A stretch of 64,000 nucleotides of DNA from DASUAS01 sp963756895 (GCA_963756895.1 CAVWPI010000004.1:496001-560000); one strand, 5' to 3'. Shown: positions 39,210 to 50,194, counted from the stretch's first letter. Notes: generated by a model from the letters alone, not told the origin. Numbers and translations are program-made.

Positions 39210-40624
39210 ATGCGGACATGCGGTCGATTGAGGCAGTGGGCGGGCTCGGGGCTCGCGGTGGTGGTGCTGGCCGACGGGGCTCTCGGCGGTCTGCCACCGC
39301 GCCCGGCGCGGGCGCGGCAACAGCACGACCTGCCCGCTGGCGGCGTTGAAGAAGGCGACGAAGCCGGTCGAGATCACCATGTGGCACTCGATGAACCGGG
39401 CCCTCGGCGACGACGCTCCAGACGCTCACCGACGAGTTCAACGCGTCGCAGAGCGACGTGAAGGTCAACCTGGTGAACCAGATCGACTACGTGCAGACGT
39501 TCACCAAGTACAAGGCCGGTCTCGCCAGCGGTGACCTGCCCGACATCGTGCAGCTCCAGGAGACCGAGCAGCAGCAGATGATCGACACGCAGACCGTGCT
39601 GCCGGCGAGCGTGTGCGCGAAGGCCGACAAGTTCAGCTTCTCCGACTTCCTGCCCCGGGTGATCAGCTACTTCACCGTGGAGGGCACGCAGTACGCGATG
39701 CCGTTCAACACCTCGGGTCCGGTGCTCTTCTACAACAAGAAGGCGTTCACCGCGGCCGGCCTCGACCCGAACTCGCCGCCGACCACGCTCGACGAGGTGC
39801 GCGCCGCCGCCGAGAAGCTCAAGACCGCCGGCGTCGAGGCGCCGCTCGGGCTGAAGACCGAGCCCGGCTACTTCGAGCACTGGCGCGCGCATGGCCAACA
39901 AGCTCTACGTGAACAACAGCAACGGCCGCAAGGCCCGCGCCACCAAGACGGTGTTCGACGACGCCACCGGGCGCCAGATCTTCACCTGGCTGTCGGGCAT
40001 GGTGAAGGACGGGCTGGCCACGACCAACCCCGACCTCGGCACCGGCAACTTCGACAACCTGCTCGGCATCCAGAGCGGCTCGCACGCGATGGCGTTCGAC
40101 ACCAGCGCCGCCCTCGGCACCATCAGCGCGGTGCTCTCGGGCGGCGCACGCGCCGAACGTCGAGCTCGGCGTGGCGCCGTTCCCGGCGCCGGGCAAGAAG
40201 GCGACGGCGGTGCGCTCGTCAGCGGCGGCGCGCTCTACATGGTCAACAAGTCGGCGCCGGCGAAGCAGGCGGCGGCGTGGAAGTTCCTGAGGTTCCTCGA
40301 CGACCCGGAGAACATGACCACGTGGGCGATCGGCACCGGCTACCTCCCGATCCTCGAAGGCGTCGGCCGACAGTCCGGAGATGCAGGCCTACTGGGCGCA
40401 GAACCCCGAGTACAAGGTCGCGTACGACCAGCTGCTCGACGGGCCCGACGAACGCGGCGACGTCGGGTTCGGTGATCGGCAACTACACCGGCGTCGCGTG
40501 ACGCGGTGCGTGACGCCGAGAACAGCATGTTCCTCAACGGCACCGACCCGAAGGCCGCGCTGAAGAACGCCTCGAAGAACGCGACCGCCGCGATCGACGA
40601 CTACAACACCCGCTCGGCGGGTAG
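39210..40624 (+). CDS. Extracellular solute-binding protein, copy 2 (several frameshifts)
   Basis: A close paralogue of the preceding gene. Shared blocks include KPVEITMWHSM, LPDIVQLQETEQQQMIDTQT, FNTSGPVLFYNKKAFTAAGL, MVNKSAPAKQAAAW and AIDDYNTRSAG. A GGGGGAG purine block precedes ATG 39210, and the N-terminus has a signal-like hydrophobic run. Breaks are mostly +1. Being a tandem duplicate in the same operon, it may broaden ligand range or bind a related substrate. The exact C-terminus (near the TAG at 40622) depends on correcting the last shift. Confidence 0.7.
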
Positions 40625-40655
40625 CGCGCACCGGCTCGACGGAACGAGCGGAGCG

Positions 40656-41956
<1,301 letters not shown>

Positions 41957-42042
41957 CGTGTGGCTCCTCCTGGTCCGCGAAGCAGCGTACCCCTCGGCGC
42001 GGGAGGCGCTTCCGGCCGGGCGGCCTCGCCTACGGTGGCCCG

Positions 42043-43125
42043 GTGGCGGTGGCTGAACGCGACCTGACGACCGGGGCCGCACGAGGAGCCGCGCAGGGCG
42101 TCGCGCGCCTGTTCCCGTGGCGCGGGGTCGTTGCTCCCTGGCTCCTGTCGCGGGTCGTCTCGATCGCGGTGCTGCTGGCGGCGGTGAACGATCCGGTGCG
42201 CGGCTCGCGCTTCGTGCAGGTCGCGACGCGGTGGGACGGTGCCTTCTACCTCGACATCGCCCGCTTCGGCTACGGGCCGGTCGACGTCGACTTCCCGAAG
42301 TGGCCCTTCTTCCCGCTCCTCCCGGGGCTCATCCGGGCGCTCAGCGAGGTGGCCGACGACAAGGCGGCGATCTTCGTCGTCAACCAGGTGCTGTTCCTGG
42401 TGGCACTGGCCGGGGTGTACCGCCTCGCCGCCCGGCACGGCGGGACCACGGTGGCGCAGCTGTCGGTGTGGTCGCTGGCGCTGTTCCCGGCGTCGTTCGT
42501 GTTCTCGATGACCTACCCGTCGGCGATCTTCCTGGCGGCGTCGGTGTGGGCGTTCGTGCTGGTGGAGGACGAGCACGACCTCGCCGCGGGCCTGGTCGCG
42601 GTGGGGTCCGCGCTGGTGCGGCCGAACGGGGCGGTGCTCGTGATCGCGCTGGTGGTCGCGGTGCACGCCTGGCGCCGCGCGCTGCTCGTGGCCGGACCGT
42701 CGGTGGTGGCCGTCGCCGCCTGGTGCGTCTGGTGCTGGGACCGCACCGGCGATCCGCTCGTGTTCCTCACCACCAAGTCGCGGTGGCAGGAGATCACGTT
42801 CGTGGGGTTGTTCGAGGGGCACGTGAAGTGGTCGGTGCTGCCGCACGTGTTGCTGGCGATCGGCGCGCTGGCGGTGTTGGTCGTGCAACGCAAGCGATTG
42901 CCCGTGGCGTGGCTGGTGTTCGGCGCCCTCTATCTCATCCCGTCGCTGCAGCTCGGCATGGTCGGCGTCGGCCGCTACGCCAACGAGTGCTTCCCCCCGT
43001 TCGTGGGGATCGGTCAGCTGCTCGAGCGCTGGTCGTCCCTAGTGCGGGCGCTCTACTTCGCGGCGTCGACCGTCGGCCTCGTGCTCTTCGCCTTCGTCGC
43101 CGCCCGCTACGACCTCGTGCCGTAG
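42043..43125 (+). CDS. PIG-V-like mannosyltransferase / GT-C membrane glycosyltransferase
   Basis: 360 residues, intact, with eight or more hydrophobic helices. The sequence TRWDGAFYLDIARFGYGP near residue 60 carries the WDG/acidic motif of the PIG-V family, which uses polyprenyl-phosphate mannose. GTG 42043 is preceded by TACGGT (42031-42036) with a 6-nt gap. In actinobacteria such enzymes decorate lipids or proteins with mannose. Donor and acceptor are not determined. Confidence 0.7.
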   Translation: MAVAERDLTTGAARGAAQGVARLFPWRGVVAPWLLSRVVSIAVLLAAVNDPVRGSRFVQVATRWDGAFYLDIARFGYGPVDVDFPKWPFFPLLPGLIRALSEVADDKAAIFVVNQVLFLVALAGVYRLAARHGGTTVAQLSVWSLALFPASFVFSMTYPSAIFLAASVWAFVLVEDEHDLAAGLVAVGSALVRPNGAVLVIALVVAVHAWRRALLVAGPSVVAVAAWCVWCWDRTGDPLVFLTTKSRWQEITFVGLFEGHVKWSVLPHVLLAIGALAVLVVQRKRLPVAWLVFGALYLIPSLQLGMVGVGRYANECFPPFVGIGQLLERWSSLVRALYFAASTVGLVLFAFVAARYDLVP

Positions 43126-43133
43126 CACCACCA

Positions 43134-43185
43134 CGAACATCTCGAGGTTCGCGTGCGCCGGTGACGGTCAACTTCGAGATGTTCG
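43134..43185. terminator. Long inverted repeat between convergent genes
   Basis: CGAACATCTCGA (43134-43145) and TCGAGATGTTCG (43174-43185) pair perfectly over 12 bp. Further imperfect pairing is visible outside. The element sits in the 66-bp gap between the mannosyltransferase-like gene and the metallo-hydrolase gene and would act in both directions. Confidence 0.6.
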
Positions 43186-43191
43186 GTGGAA

Positions 43192-43926
43192 TCAGGCGCC
43201 CATGAGGGCGCGCCACTGCTCCAGGGTGGGGATGCGGAACACGTAGTTGGTGGCGCGCGTGTCGCCCAGGGTCGCCGACGCCGCGGGTGAGTAGCGGTGA
43301 CCCGGGTAGAGCACGGTGGTGTCGGGGAGGGTGGCCAGGCGGCGGGTGAGGCTCTCGTACATCGCGTCGGGGTCGGAGCCGGGCAGGTCGGTGCGGCCGC
43401 AGCCCTCGAGGAAGAGCGTGTCGCCGGCGACCAGGCGGCCGTCGACCACGAAGCACTGGCTGCCCGGCGTGTGCCCCGGCGTGTGCATCAGCTCGATCGG
43501 GATCCCTCCCGCGTGCACGACGTCGCCGCTGTCGTGCACCGAGAGGTCGGAATCGGAGAGGCCGGTCGAGCGCTTCACCCACTCGGCCTCGGCCCGCTGG
43601 ACGTGCACGGGCACGCCGCCGCCGTCCAGCGTGAGCAGCTCGCGCAGTCCCTCGATCGAGTAGCCCATGATGTCGCCGCCGCAATGGTCGGCGTGGTAGT
43701 GCGTGACGAGCGCGCCGGTGAGGCGCATGCCGTCGGCCGCCAGCACGTCGATCAGTTCGCCGACGCCGTATGCGGGATCGATCACCACCGCCTCGCCCGT
43801 CTCGCGGTCGCCGACGAGGTAGACGAAGTTGACCATCTGCCGCGCCAGCGGGTCGTCGCGCGCGAAGTCGGCGCCCGACAGGAGCTGGCGGAAGTACAGC
43901 CGGTCGGAGGGCTCGCTCCAGCTCAC
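43192..43926 (-). CDS. Metallo-beta-lactamase-fold hydrolase (glyoxalase II / persulfide dioxygenase-like)
   Basis: 244 residues. The metal-binding motif is THYHADHCGGD, with later HTPGHTPGS, GDTLFLEGCGRTD and a final GHRYSPA. The TDLPGSDPDAMYESL stretch resembles the ETHE1/glyoxalase II group, which hydrolyses glutathione or related thiol esters or oxidises persulfides. GTG 43926 overlaps the SDR stop as GTGA, so it is the second gene in that pair. Substrate uncertain. Confidence 0.75.
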   Translation of the reverse strand: MSWSEPSDRLYFRQLLSGADFARDDPLARQMVNFVYLVGDRETGEAVVIDPAYGVGELIDVLAADGMRLTGALVTHYHADHCGGDIMGYSIEGLRELLTLDGGGVPVHVQRAEAEWVKRSTGLSDSDLSVHDSGDVVHAGGIPIELMHTPGHTPGSQCFVVDGRLVAGDTLFLEGCGRTDLPGSDPDAMYESLTRRLATLPDTTVLYPGHRYSPAASATLGDTRATNYVFRIPTLEQWRALMGA

Positions 43927-44711
43927 GTGCGCATCGATCCCATCGCGGCCACGAAGGCACCCGGGTCGTTGCTCTTGCCGACGACGATCGCGTGCTGCGG
44001 ACCACCGCCGGGGAACTCGGGGGGCGCGTACCACTCGAAGCCGTCACCCTCGATGGCGTCGACCACCGACTGCGCGGCGTCGGCCGCGGGCACGAACGGA
44101 CCCTGGTAGGCGGCGGGCTCGTTGCCGGGCTGATCCCAGATCTCGGTGTCGATGGGGCCGGGCAGCACCAGCTTCACCTCGACGCCGGTGCCGTGGAGGT
44201 CGACGGCCATCCCCTCGGTCCACCCGCACAGCGCGAACTTGCTCGCGCAGTACGCGGCCTCGTTGGCGATCGGGATGCGCCCGCCGAGGCTCGACACGTT
44301 GACGACGCAGCCGCTGGCACGCGCCAGCCAGTCGGGGAGGAGCGCCAGCGACATGCGGACGGGCGCGTGGAAGTTGACGTCCATGACGTGGGCGACGTCG
44401 GCGGCCGTGAGGTGCGGCACCGGGATGCGCGCGGGGATGCCGGCGTTGTTCACCAGGCAGTCGACCCGGCCCCACTCGCGCGCGGCCTGGTGCACGAGCG
44501 CCTCGGCGGCGTCGAGATCACCGAGGTCGACGGGCCAGGCGCGCGACTCCGGGGTGTGCACGCGACACTCGGTCAGCACCTCCTCGAGCCGGTCGGCCCG
44601 CCGCGCCACCAGACCGACGGTCACACCTCGCGCCGCCAGCAGCGGGCCCAGCGCGGCGCCGATGCCCGACGACGCCCCGGTCACGATGACGTTCGCACCC
44701 TCGATCTCCAC
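43923..44711 (-). CDS. Short-chain dehydrogenase/reductase (SDR)
   Basis: 262 residues. TGASSGIGAALG near the N-terminus, NNAGIP, the catalytic Ser in NVSSLGGRIP, and YCASKFAL give a full classical SDR set. Its downstream partner is the metallo-hydrolase, to which it is translationally coupled. The start GTG 44711 opens directly into the first beta strand and follows an AGGA-type site. Substrate unknown. Confidence 0.85.
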   Translation of the reverse strand: MEIEGANVIVTGASSGIGAALGPLLAARGVTVGLVARRADRLEEVLTECRVHTPESRAWPVDLGDLDAAEALVHQAAREWGRVDCLVNNAGIPARIPVPHLTAADVAHVMDVNFHAPVRMSLALLPDWLARASGCVVNVSSLGGRIPIANEAAYCASKFALCGWTEGMAVDLHGTGVEVKLVLPGPIDTEIWDQPGNEPAAYQGPFVPAADAAQSVVDAIEGDGFEWYAPPEFPGGGPQHAIVVGKSNDPGAFVAAMGSMRT

Positions 44712-44725
44712 TCGGTGTCCTTCGC

Positions 44726-45379
44726 TCAGCCGTAGTCGCGCACGGTGGGTGACGACGGGGTAGGAGCCGGCGTGGTGGTGGCGGCCGTGCCCGCCTGCTG
44801 TTGGTACGCCGGGGTGTTCTGGAGGTGCTTGGCCACGAACAGCGAGAACCGCGCCTGGCGCTTGGTTCCCGCCAGGGCCGCTTCCCTCCGTGTCGTGGTG
44901 ATCATGGTCGCCAGGTCGACCGTCTTCCAGTCGACGAGCTTGTTGCCGGCGCGGCTCGCGTACACCTGGGTCTCGGGGACCGGTGTCGCGCTGTCGTCGA
45001 CCACGGGTCGCGGCTCCTGGCACACGTCGAAGGACTTCAGGCCCTTCCAGCGTTCGAACACGTACGGGAGGAACACCTTCGACACGTCGACGGTGCCGGC
45101 GAGGTAGTCGTCGATGGTGTACTCGCCGGTCGGCTCGACGTAGATCGCGAGGTGGGTGCCGTCCGGGTCGCGTTCCTGCGCCGGGTTCACCAGCGCGGCG
45201 CGCGTCACGCGCAATCCGAACGGCTTCACCTTCTTGTCGAAGATGGCGACGAGGTTCTTGCGCGTGGCGGGTGGCAACGACGACTCCCCGGCCCCTGCCG
45301 ACCCGACACCGAGCCCGACCGACCCGACCGCGCACGCGAGCAGCAGCACGAGTCCGGCGGCGAACCGCGTGGTGCGCAC
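44726..45379 (-). CDS. Secreted hypothetical protein
   Basis: 217 residues. It has a Sec signal peptide (RTTRFAAGLVLLLACAVG, with SVGLGVGSAGAG before the cut). The mature protein has KNLVAIFDKKVKPFGLRVTR, YAVEP-like strands (AIYVEPTGEYTIDDYLAG) and a Thr/Pro-rich C-terminus. It lies 3 bp downstream of the L,D-transpeptidase gene, suggesting a cell-envelope role. No family assigned. Confidence 0.55.
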   Translation of the reverse strand: MRTTRFAAGLVLLLACAVGSVGLGVGSAGAGESSLPPATRKNLVAIFDKKVKPFGLRVTRAALVNPAQERDPDGTHLAIYVEPTGEYTIDDYLAGTVDVSKVFLPYVFERWKGLKSFDVCQEPRPVVDDSATPVPETQVYASRAGNKLVDWKTVDLATMITTTRREAALAGTKRQARFSLFVAKHLQNTPAYQQQAGTAATTTPAPTPSSPTVRDYG

Positions 45380-45382
45380 GGC

Positions 45383-46183
45383 TCAGGCGCTGACGGTGAC
45401 CGGGGTGCCGAGCGGCAGTTGCTTGGCCAGCATCGTGATGGCGTCGTTGTCCATCCGGATGCAGCCGTGCGTGGCGTCGGTGCCGAGGACCGAGGCGTCG
45501 TTGTTGCCGTGGATGCCGACCTCGGCGTCGCCTCCCGCGAACGAGTCGAGCGTCTCCGAGTGGCTCGAGAGCCCGTAGGCGTACGGGCCGTACACCTGGG
45601 TCGGGTCGGGTGCCTGCAGCAGGACCCGGAGGTAGTACTCACCCGTGGGCGTGGGCGTCGGCTTGCCCACGTCGGGCAGCGGCGGGTCGGTGGCACCGGT
45701 CGCGACCGGGCCGGTGTAGATGACGTTGGCGCCGTTGTTCACCGTGATGGTGTGGGCCCCCAGTCCGACGCTGATGCGGTACGGGTTGGCCTGGAGCGTG
45801 ACGTCGGCGGCCTTCAGCCAACCGGTGCTGCCGTTGGGGCGCACGGGCAGCAGCACCTGCACCCAGCCGTCGCCGCGCTGCTCCTTGACCAGGAAGACCT
45901 GCGGCACCTTCGAGGTGGGGACGGTCGGGTCGTAGAGCCACGGGTTGTCGAACTCGTGCGCCGGCGTGTCGTCGCCGGGCTCCGCGAAGACGTCGACCTG
46001 CGTGATCTCCGGCTTCACCGTCGCGATGTACGACGTGGTGCTCGTCGGCGCCGCGGTGACGGCCGGAGCGGTGGTGGACACCGGCTTGCCGAGGGTGGCC
46101 TTCCCGTCGTCGCCACCGCACCCGACGAGCACGAGCGCGAGCGCGACGAGACACGCGGAGAACGGGGTGAACCGGCGAAGCAC
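45383..46183 (-). CDS. L,D-transpeptidase lipoprotein (YkuD domain)
   Basis: 266 residues. A lipobox (ALVLVGC) anchors it. A Thr/Pro linker is followed by the YkuD catalytic domain, with GIHGNND and the active-site Cys in ATHGCIRMDN near residue 238. These enzymes make 3-3 peptidoglycan cross-links or attach proteins. GTG 46183 is preceded on its strand by TAGCCT with a 6-nt gap. Divergent from the AlkA-like gene. Confidence 0.85.
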   Translation of the reverse strand: MLRRFTPFSACLVALALVLVGCGGDDGKATLGKPVSTTAPAVTAAPTSTTSYIATVKPEITQVDVFAEPGDDTPAHEFDNPWLYDPTVPTSKVPQVFLVKEQRGDGWVQVLLPVRPNGSTGWLKAADVTLQANPYRISVGLGAHTITVNNGANVIYTGPVATGATDPPLPDVGKPTPTPTGEYYLRVLLQAPDPTQVYGPYAYGLSSHSETLDSFAGGDAEVGIHGNNDASVLGTDATHGCIRMDNDAITMLAKQLPLGTPVTVSA

Positions 46184-46223
46184 GGGGTGAGGCTACCGGG
46201 CGATCCCGGCTACGGTGCCGCGC

Positions 46224-46844
46224 GTGGCGCGCCGGGCGGTGGTCGAGGGAACCGCGGCGCTCGCCCGCCAGGCCCCGCAGTTCGAGCCCTACGTCGAGGC
46301 GTTCGGACCGGCCGACCTGCGCCGGGCCCGACCCCGGCGCACGCACTTCGCCGAACTCGTGCGCGCGATCTGCTTCCAGCAATTGGCGGGGGCCGCGGCG
46401 CGCACGATCCACGGTCGGCTCGAGTTGGCGCTCGACGGCAACACCACACCCGAAGCCGTGCTCGCGCTCCCGGTCGAGACGATGCGCGCCGCGGGACTGT
46501 CGGCCAACAAGACCGCGTCGATCCGCGACCTGGCCGAGCGCGTGCTCGCGGGTGACGTCGAGCTCGACCGCGTGGCGCGCCTCTCGGACGAGAAGATCGT
46601 CACCGAGCTCACGCTGGTGCGCGGCATCGGACGGTGGACGGCCGAGATGTTCCTCATGTTCCAGCTCGGCCGGCTCGACGTCTGGCCGGTCGGCGACCTC
46701 GGCGTCCGCAAGGGTTTCGCCGTGATCCACGGCCGGCCCGACATGCCCACCGAGCGCGAGATGGAGGCGCTCGGTGATCCGCTCCGGCCGTACCGTTCGC
46801 TGGCGGCCTGGTACTGCTGGCGGGCCGCCGACACCAAGCTCTGA
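46224..46844 (+). CDS. AlkA-like DNA-3-methyladenine glycosylase II
   Basis: 206 residues. The HhH-GPD core is visible: RAICFQQLAGAAARTIHGRL, the hairpin LVRGIGRWTAEMFLMFQL, and the catalytic Asp in WPVGDLGVRKGF. It removes alkylated bases from DNA. GTG 46224 is chosen because TACGGT (46211-46216) lies 7 nt upstream; the GTG at 46215 overlaps that box. Shorter than E. coli AlkA because the N-terminal domain is missing, as is usual for this branch. Confidence 0.8.
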   Translation: MARRAVVEGTAALARQAPQFEPYVEAFGPADLRRARPRRTHFAELVRAICFQQLAGAAARTIHGRLELALDGNTTPEAVLALPVETMRAAGLSANKTASIRDLAERVLAGDVELDRVARLSDEKIVTELTLVRGIGRWTAEMFLMFQLGRLDVWPVGDLGVRKGFAVIHGRPDMPTEREMEALGDPLRPYRSLAAWYCWRAADTKL

Positions 46845-46857
46845 CCCGCTGCTCTGA

Positions 46858-47331
46858 TCAGTCGTCCGGATGATGGCGGGCGTGCCACTCCGAGGCCATC
46901 GCCGCCGCGTGCGTCGCGAAGGGCGGGAGCCCGAGGCGCGCGCGGCGCGCGTCGACCGCGGCGTAGTCGTCGACCGGCCAGGGTTCGAGCTCACCCGCTG
47001 CGCCCAGGACGAACTGCGATCCGTAGAGCTGGTCGCGGCCGTCGTTCATGCGGACGCGGTCGGCGAGGTAGGCGAAGTGCACCGGATCGGCGTCGTTGCA
47101 CGCGACCGCGATCTCGAGCATCTCCAGGCAGCGACGCTGCAGCCCCACGTCGTCGATCGCCCACTGCGCGATGAGCCACGCGGCATCGGCGCCGTCGGTG
47201 CCGACGAGCTTCCAGCCGGGCCAGCACTCGTAGTCGTCGAGCACCTCCCACAACCGGTCGTTGCGGATGGTCGCCCCGGTGCCGGTCGTCAGCGCGAGGA
47301 GCTCCTCCCGGAGTGCCGCGTCATGCACCAT
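46858..47331 (-). CDS. DUF6624-like protein
   Basis: 157 residues. The pattern LIAQWAIDDVGLQRRCLEML, then AYLADRVRMNDGRDQLYGSQ, matches the DUF6624 family, whose members carry a conserved QH/DxD-R-N-G-x-QxYGTQF core. Function unknown. TAGCCT on the minus strand lies 9 nt before the ATG. It is divergent from the ABC-F gene and runs convergent to the glycosylase. Confidence 0.6.
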   Translation of the reverse strand: MVHDAALREELLALTTGTGATIRNDRLWEVLDDYECWPGWKLVGTDGADAAWLIAQWAIDDVGLQRRCLEMLEIAVACNDADPVHFAYLADRVRMNDGRDQLYGSQFVLGAAGELEPWPVDDYAAVDARRARLGLPPFATHAAAMASEWHARHHPDD

Positions 47332-47367
47332 GTCGGAACCAGGCTACGCGTGGGGCGTGCGTCCGGC

Positions 47368-47436
47368 TACCGTGGCCCGCATGTGACGCGCTGATCCCAC
47401 CCGCTCGCCGCCCGCCTCGCGACCCCTGGGATCAGC
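47368..47436 (+). promoter_or_regulatory. Leader of the ABC-F gene: promoter, start-stop codon pair and hairpin
   Basis: TACCGT (47368-47373) is followed after 7 nt by ATG TGA (47381-47386), then GCTGATCCCA (47390-47399) and its perfect complement TGGGATCAGC (47427-47436). The last base of the stem abuts the ABC-F ATG at 47437. No ribosome-binding site is present between. The arrangement resembles a translation-dependent attenuator. Confidence 0.5.
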
Positions 47437-49104
47437 ATGCCTTCCCCCTCGTCACCTTCTTCGTCGTCCTCCTCCTTCTCGCTCGTCGCTCGTGACCTCG
47501 CGCGCGAGCACGGCGCCCACACCGTGCTCGACGGGGTCGACGTGTCGATCGGACCGCGCACGCGGCTGGGCGTGGTCGGGCCCAACGGTGTGGGCAAGAC
47601 CACGCTGCTGCGCCTGCTCGCCGGACTCGAACGCACCGACCGCGGCACGGTCACGGTCACGCCGCCCGCACTGCAGGTGGGCTATCTGGCGCAGGAACCC
47701 GAGCGTCGCGACGAAACCGTGCTGGCGTACTTGTCCCGCCGGACCGGCGTGACCGCGGCGGAGGCGGAACTGGAACGGGCCGCAACCGCGCTCGCGGACG
47801 CGCCCGACGACGGCGCCGATGCGTACGCGGCTGCCCTCGACACCTACCTCGCGGTGGGTGGGCCCGACCTCGACGCCCGCGCCCGCGCGACCTGCGACGA
47901 CGTCGGTCTCGCGTCCCGCCTGCTCGACGCGCCGATCCGCGTCCTGTCGGGAGGTGAAGCGGCACGCGCGTCGCTGGTCGCCGTCCTGCTCAGTCGTCAC
48001 GACGTGCTCCTCCTCGACGAGCCCACCAACGACCTCGACTTCGCCGGCCTGGAGCGACTCGAGGCGTTCGTCGATGCCCTGCCCGGGGGTGTGGTCCTCG
48101 TGAGCCACGACCGGGCGTTCCTCGAACGCACGATCAGCCGAGTGCTCGAGCTCGACGAGCACACCCGCACGGGCACCGAGTACGGCGGGGGATGGCTGAG
48201 CTACCTCGACGCGCGGGCCACCGCACGACGGCACGCGGAGGAGGACTACGCCACGTACCGCGCCGAGCGCGGTCGGCTCGAGCAACGCGCACGCACGCAA
48301 CGCGAGTGGTCGGTGCAGGGCGCCCGAGCCGCGAAGAAGGACACGTCGGAGCGCGACAAGTTCATCCGCCACTTCCGCGTGGCCTCGTCGGAGAAGCAAG
48401 CGGCGAAGGCGCGCGCGACCCGCGAGGCGATCGATCGGCTCGATGCGGTCGAAAAGCCGTGGGAGGGCTGGGACCTGCGGTTCCAGGTCGCGAACGCGCC
48501 GCGGAGCGGCGACGTCGTGATGCGCCTGCGCGACGTGGTCGTCGAGCGCGGTTCGTTCACGCTCGGGCCCGTCAGCCTCGAGATCGGCTGGCGCGATCGC
48601 GTGGCGATCGTGGGGCCCAACGGCTCGGGCAAGACCACGTTGCTGCTCACGCTGCTGGGTCGGTTGCCCCTGGTCGCGGGCGAACGCGCCATCGGCGCGA
48701 GCGTGGTGGTCGGCGAGATGGACCAGGCCCGCGCCGCGTTCTCCGCCGCAGCACCGCTCCTCGACGCGTTCATCGGCGCCACCGGACTGCACCTGGCCGA
48801 GGCGCGGTCGCTGCTCGCCAAGTTCGGTCTCGGGGCCGACCACGTGGTGCGGCCCGCCGGCACGCTCTCCCCGGGTGAGCGCACCCGTGCCGTCCTGGCC
48901 GGCTTCGTCGCCCAGGGCGTGAACTGCCTCGTGCTCGACGAGCCCACCAATCACCTCGACCTGGAGGCGATCGAGCAACTGGAACAAGCGCTCGCCGGCT
49001 ACGACGGCACCCTGCTCGTGGTCACCCATGACCGCCGGTTGCTCGAGGCGCTCGACCTGACCCGGGCCGTCGCCGCGACCGGCGAGGAGATCGACCTCGG
49101 CTGA
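47437..49104 (+). CDS. ABC-F subfamily ATPase (ribosome-associated)
   Basis: 555 residues with two ABC domains and no membrane segment. Walker A motifs are GPNGVGKTT near residue 50 and GPNGSGKTT near 392. Signatures are LSGGEAARASL and LSPGERTRAVL, each with DEPTNDLDF or DEPTNHLDL. A basic linker follows the first domain (EDYATYRAERGRLEQRAR). ABC-F proteins act on the ribosome E site, for stalled-ribosome rescue or antibiotic protection. The N-terminus is unusually Ser-rich. The leader upstream may regulate it. Confidence 0.85.
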   Translation: MPSPSSPSSSSSSFSLVARDLAREHGAHTVLDGVDVSIGPRTRLGVVGPNGVGKTTLLRLLAGLERTDRGTVTVTPPALQVGYLAQEPERRDETVLAYLSRRTGVTAAEAELERAATALADAPDDGADAYAAALDTYLAVGGPDLDARARATCDDVGLASRLLDAPIRVLSGGEAARASLVAVLLSRHDVLLLDEPTNDLDFAGLERLEAFVDALPGGVVLVSHDRAFLERTISRVLELDEHTRTGTEYGGGWLSYLDARATARRHAEEDYATYRAERGRLEQRARTQREWSVQGARAAKKDTSERDKFIRHFRVASSEKQAAKARATREAIDRLDAVEKPWEGWDLRFQVANAPRSGDVVMRLRDVVVERGSFTLGPVSLEIGWRDRVAIVGPNGSGKTTLLLTLLGRLPLVAGERAIGASVVVGEMDQARAAFSAAAPLLDAFIGATGLHLAEARSLLAKFGLGADHVVRPAGTLSPGERTRAVLAGFVAQGVNCLVLDEPTNHLDLEAIEQLEQALAGYDGTLLVVTHDRRLLEALDLTRAVAATGEEIDLG

Positions 49105-49112
49105 CGGGGACG

Positions 49113-50109
49113 TCAGCAGGAGCCGCCCCACGGTCCCGTGCCCTGCCACTGGTAGAGGGCCCAGGCCATCTCGTCCTGGTCGTAGGGCGACGCGAGGTTG
49201 GGCGGCAGACCGACGAGGTCCCCCCGCCCGGCGTGGGCCGCGGTCATGTTCCAGGTCGACTGGAGGAACTGGTAGGCGCCCAGGTACGGGCCCGACGGGT
49301 TCACCACGCCGTAGTTGCCGCCCGATTCCCGCTGCCGGACGCACGCGAGGAACGGGTCGTCGTGGTGGGGGCTCACCCCGGGCGTGCCCGAGTAATCGGG
49401 CGGCGCGGGCGGAGCGCTCGGCGCCGCCACCGTCGTGGTGGTGCTGCTCGGTGGCGCGGCCGCGGCTGGCGCGCCTCCCTCGGTCGTCGTGGTGGGATCG
49501 GCCGCGGTGGCGGCAGCCGCCTGCGCGGCGGCGGCGGACGCCTGGGCCTGCTCCTGCGCTTCCGCCTGCGCCAGCTTGGAGTCGATGGTCGCGCCCTGCG
49601 CCTTGAGCTCGTCGAGGGCGTCGTTCTGCGCCTGGCGCGTGGCGCGCAGCTCGCGCTGTTGCTTGTGCAGCGCGCGCGTCGCCTTCTGCAACTCCTCGTA
49701 CACGTCCTGATCGTGCGCGTTCACCCGATCGATGAGGTGCGCGCGTCGCGCGGTGTCGAGTGTGTCTGCGCTGTCGACGAGTGCTTCGAGTTGCGTGCCC
49801 GACGACGTGTACGCGACCTGTGCACACGCTGCGTGCCGCCGCGCGCGCTTGCTGGGCGCGCGCGAGGAACTCGTCGACGATCTGCTCGCTGCGCGCGATG
49901 TCGTCGTCGAGCGCCTGCACACGCTCGAGCGCGGTGAAGTACTTGGAGGAGAGCGCGTCGGCCTGGGCGCGCAGATCACTCGCGTTGCTCGAGCTCTGCG
50001 CGTGTGCGAAGGGGGCGAGCGCGGCGCCGGCTGTGGTGAAGAGCATCAGGAGCACACCGGCAACGAGCGCGCGGCGAACCCGATCGACGGACGAGCGGCA
50101 TCCCGACAC
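49113..50109 (-). CDS. Secreted coiled-coil protein with Rpf/transglycosylase-like C-terminus (frameshift near 49830)
   Basis: About 330 residues. A signal peptide (RRALVAGVLLMLFTTAGAAL) is followed by a long coiled coil (LRAQADALSSKYFTALERVQ onward), a Thr/Pro/Ala linker, and a C-terminal lysozyme-like domain. The latter has FLACVRQRESGGNYGVVNPS and GPYLGAYQFLQSTWN, similar to resuscitation-promoting factors. One shift in the coiled coil. GTG 50109 is the nearest in-frame start. An out-of-frame ATG at 50101 sits 6 nt from TAGCGT, so another small error could hide the true start. Confidence 0.65.
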
Positions 50110-50194
50110 GCTAGCGAGACTGCCGAGTGCGCATCCGAAAGGACCCCGAGGTGGCGCGAAGTCCCAGGTCAGAGCGGTTCGGTAGCGTGCAGGC

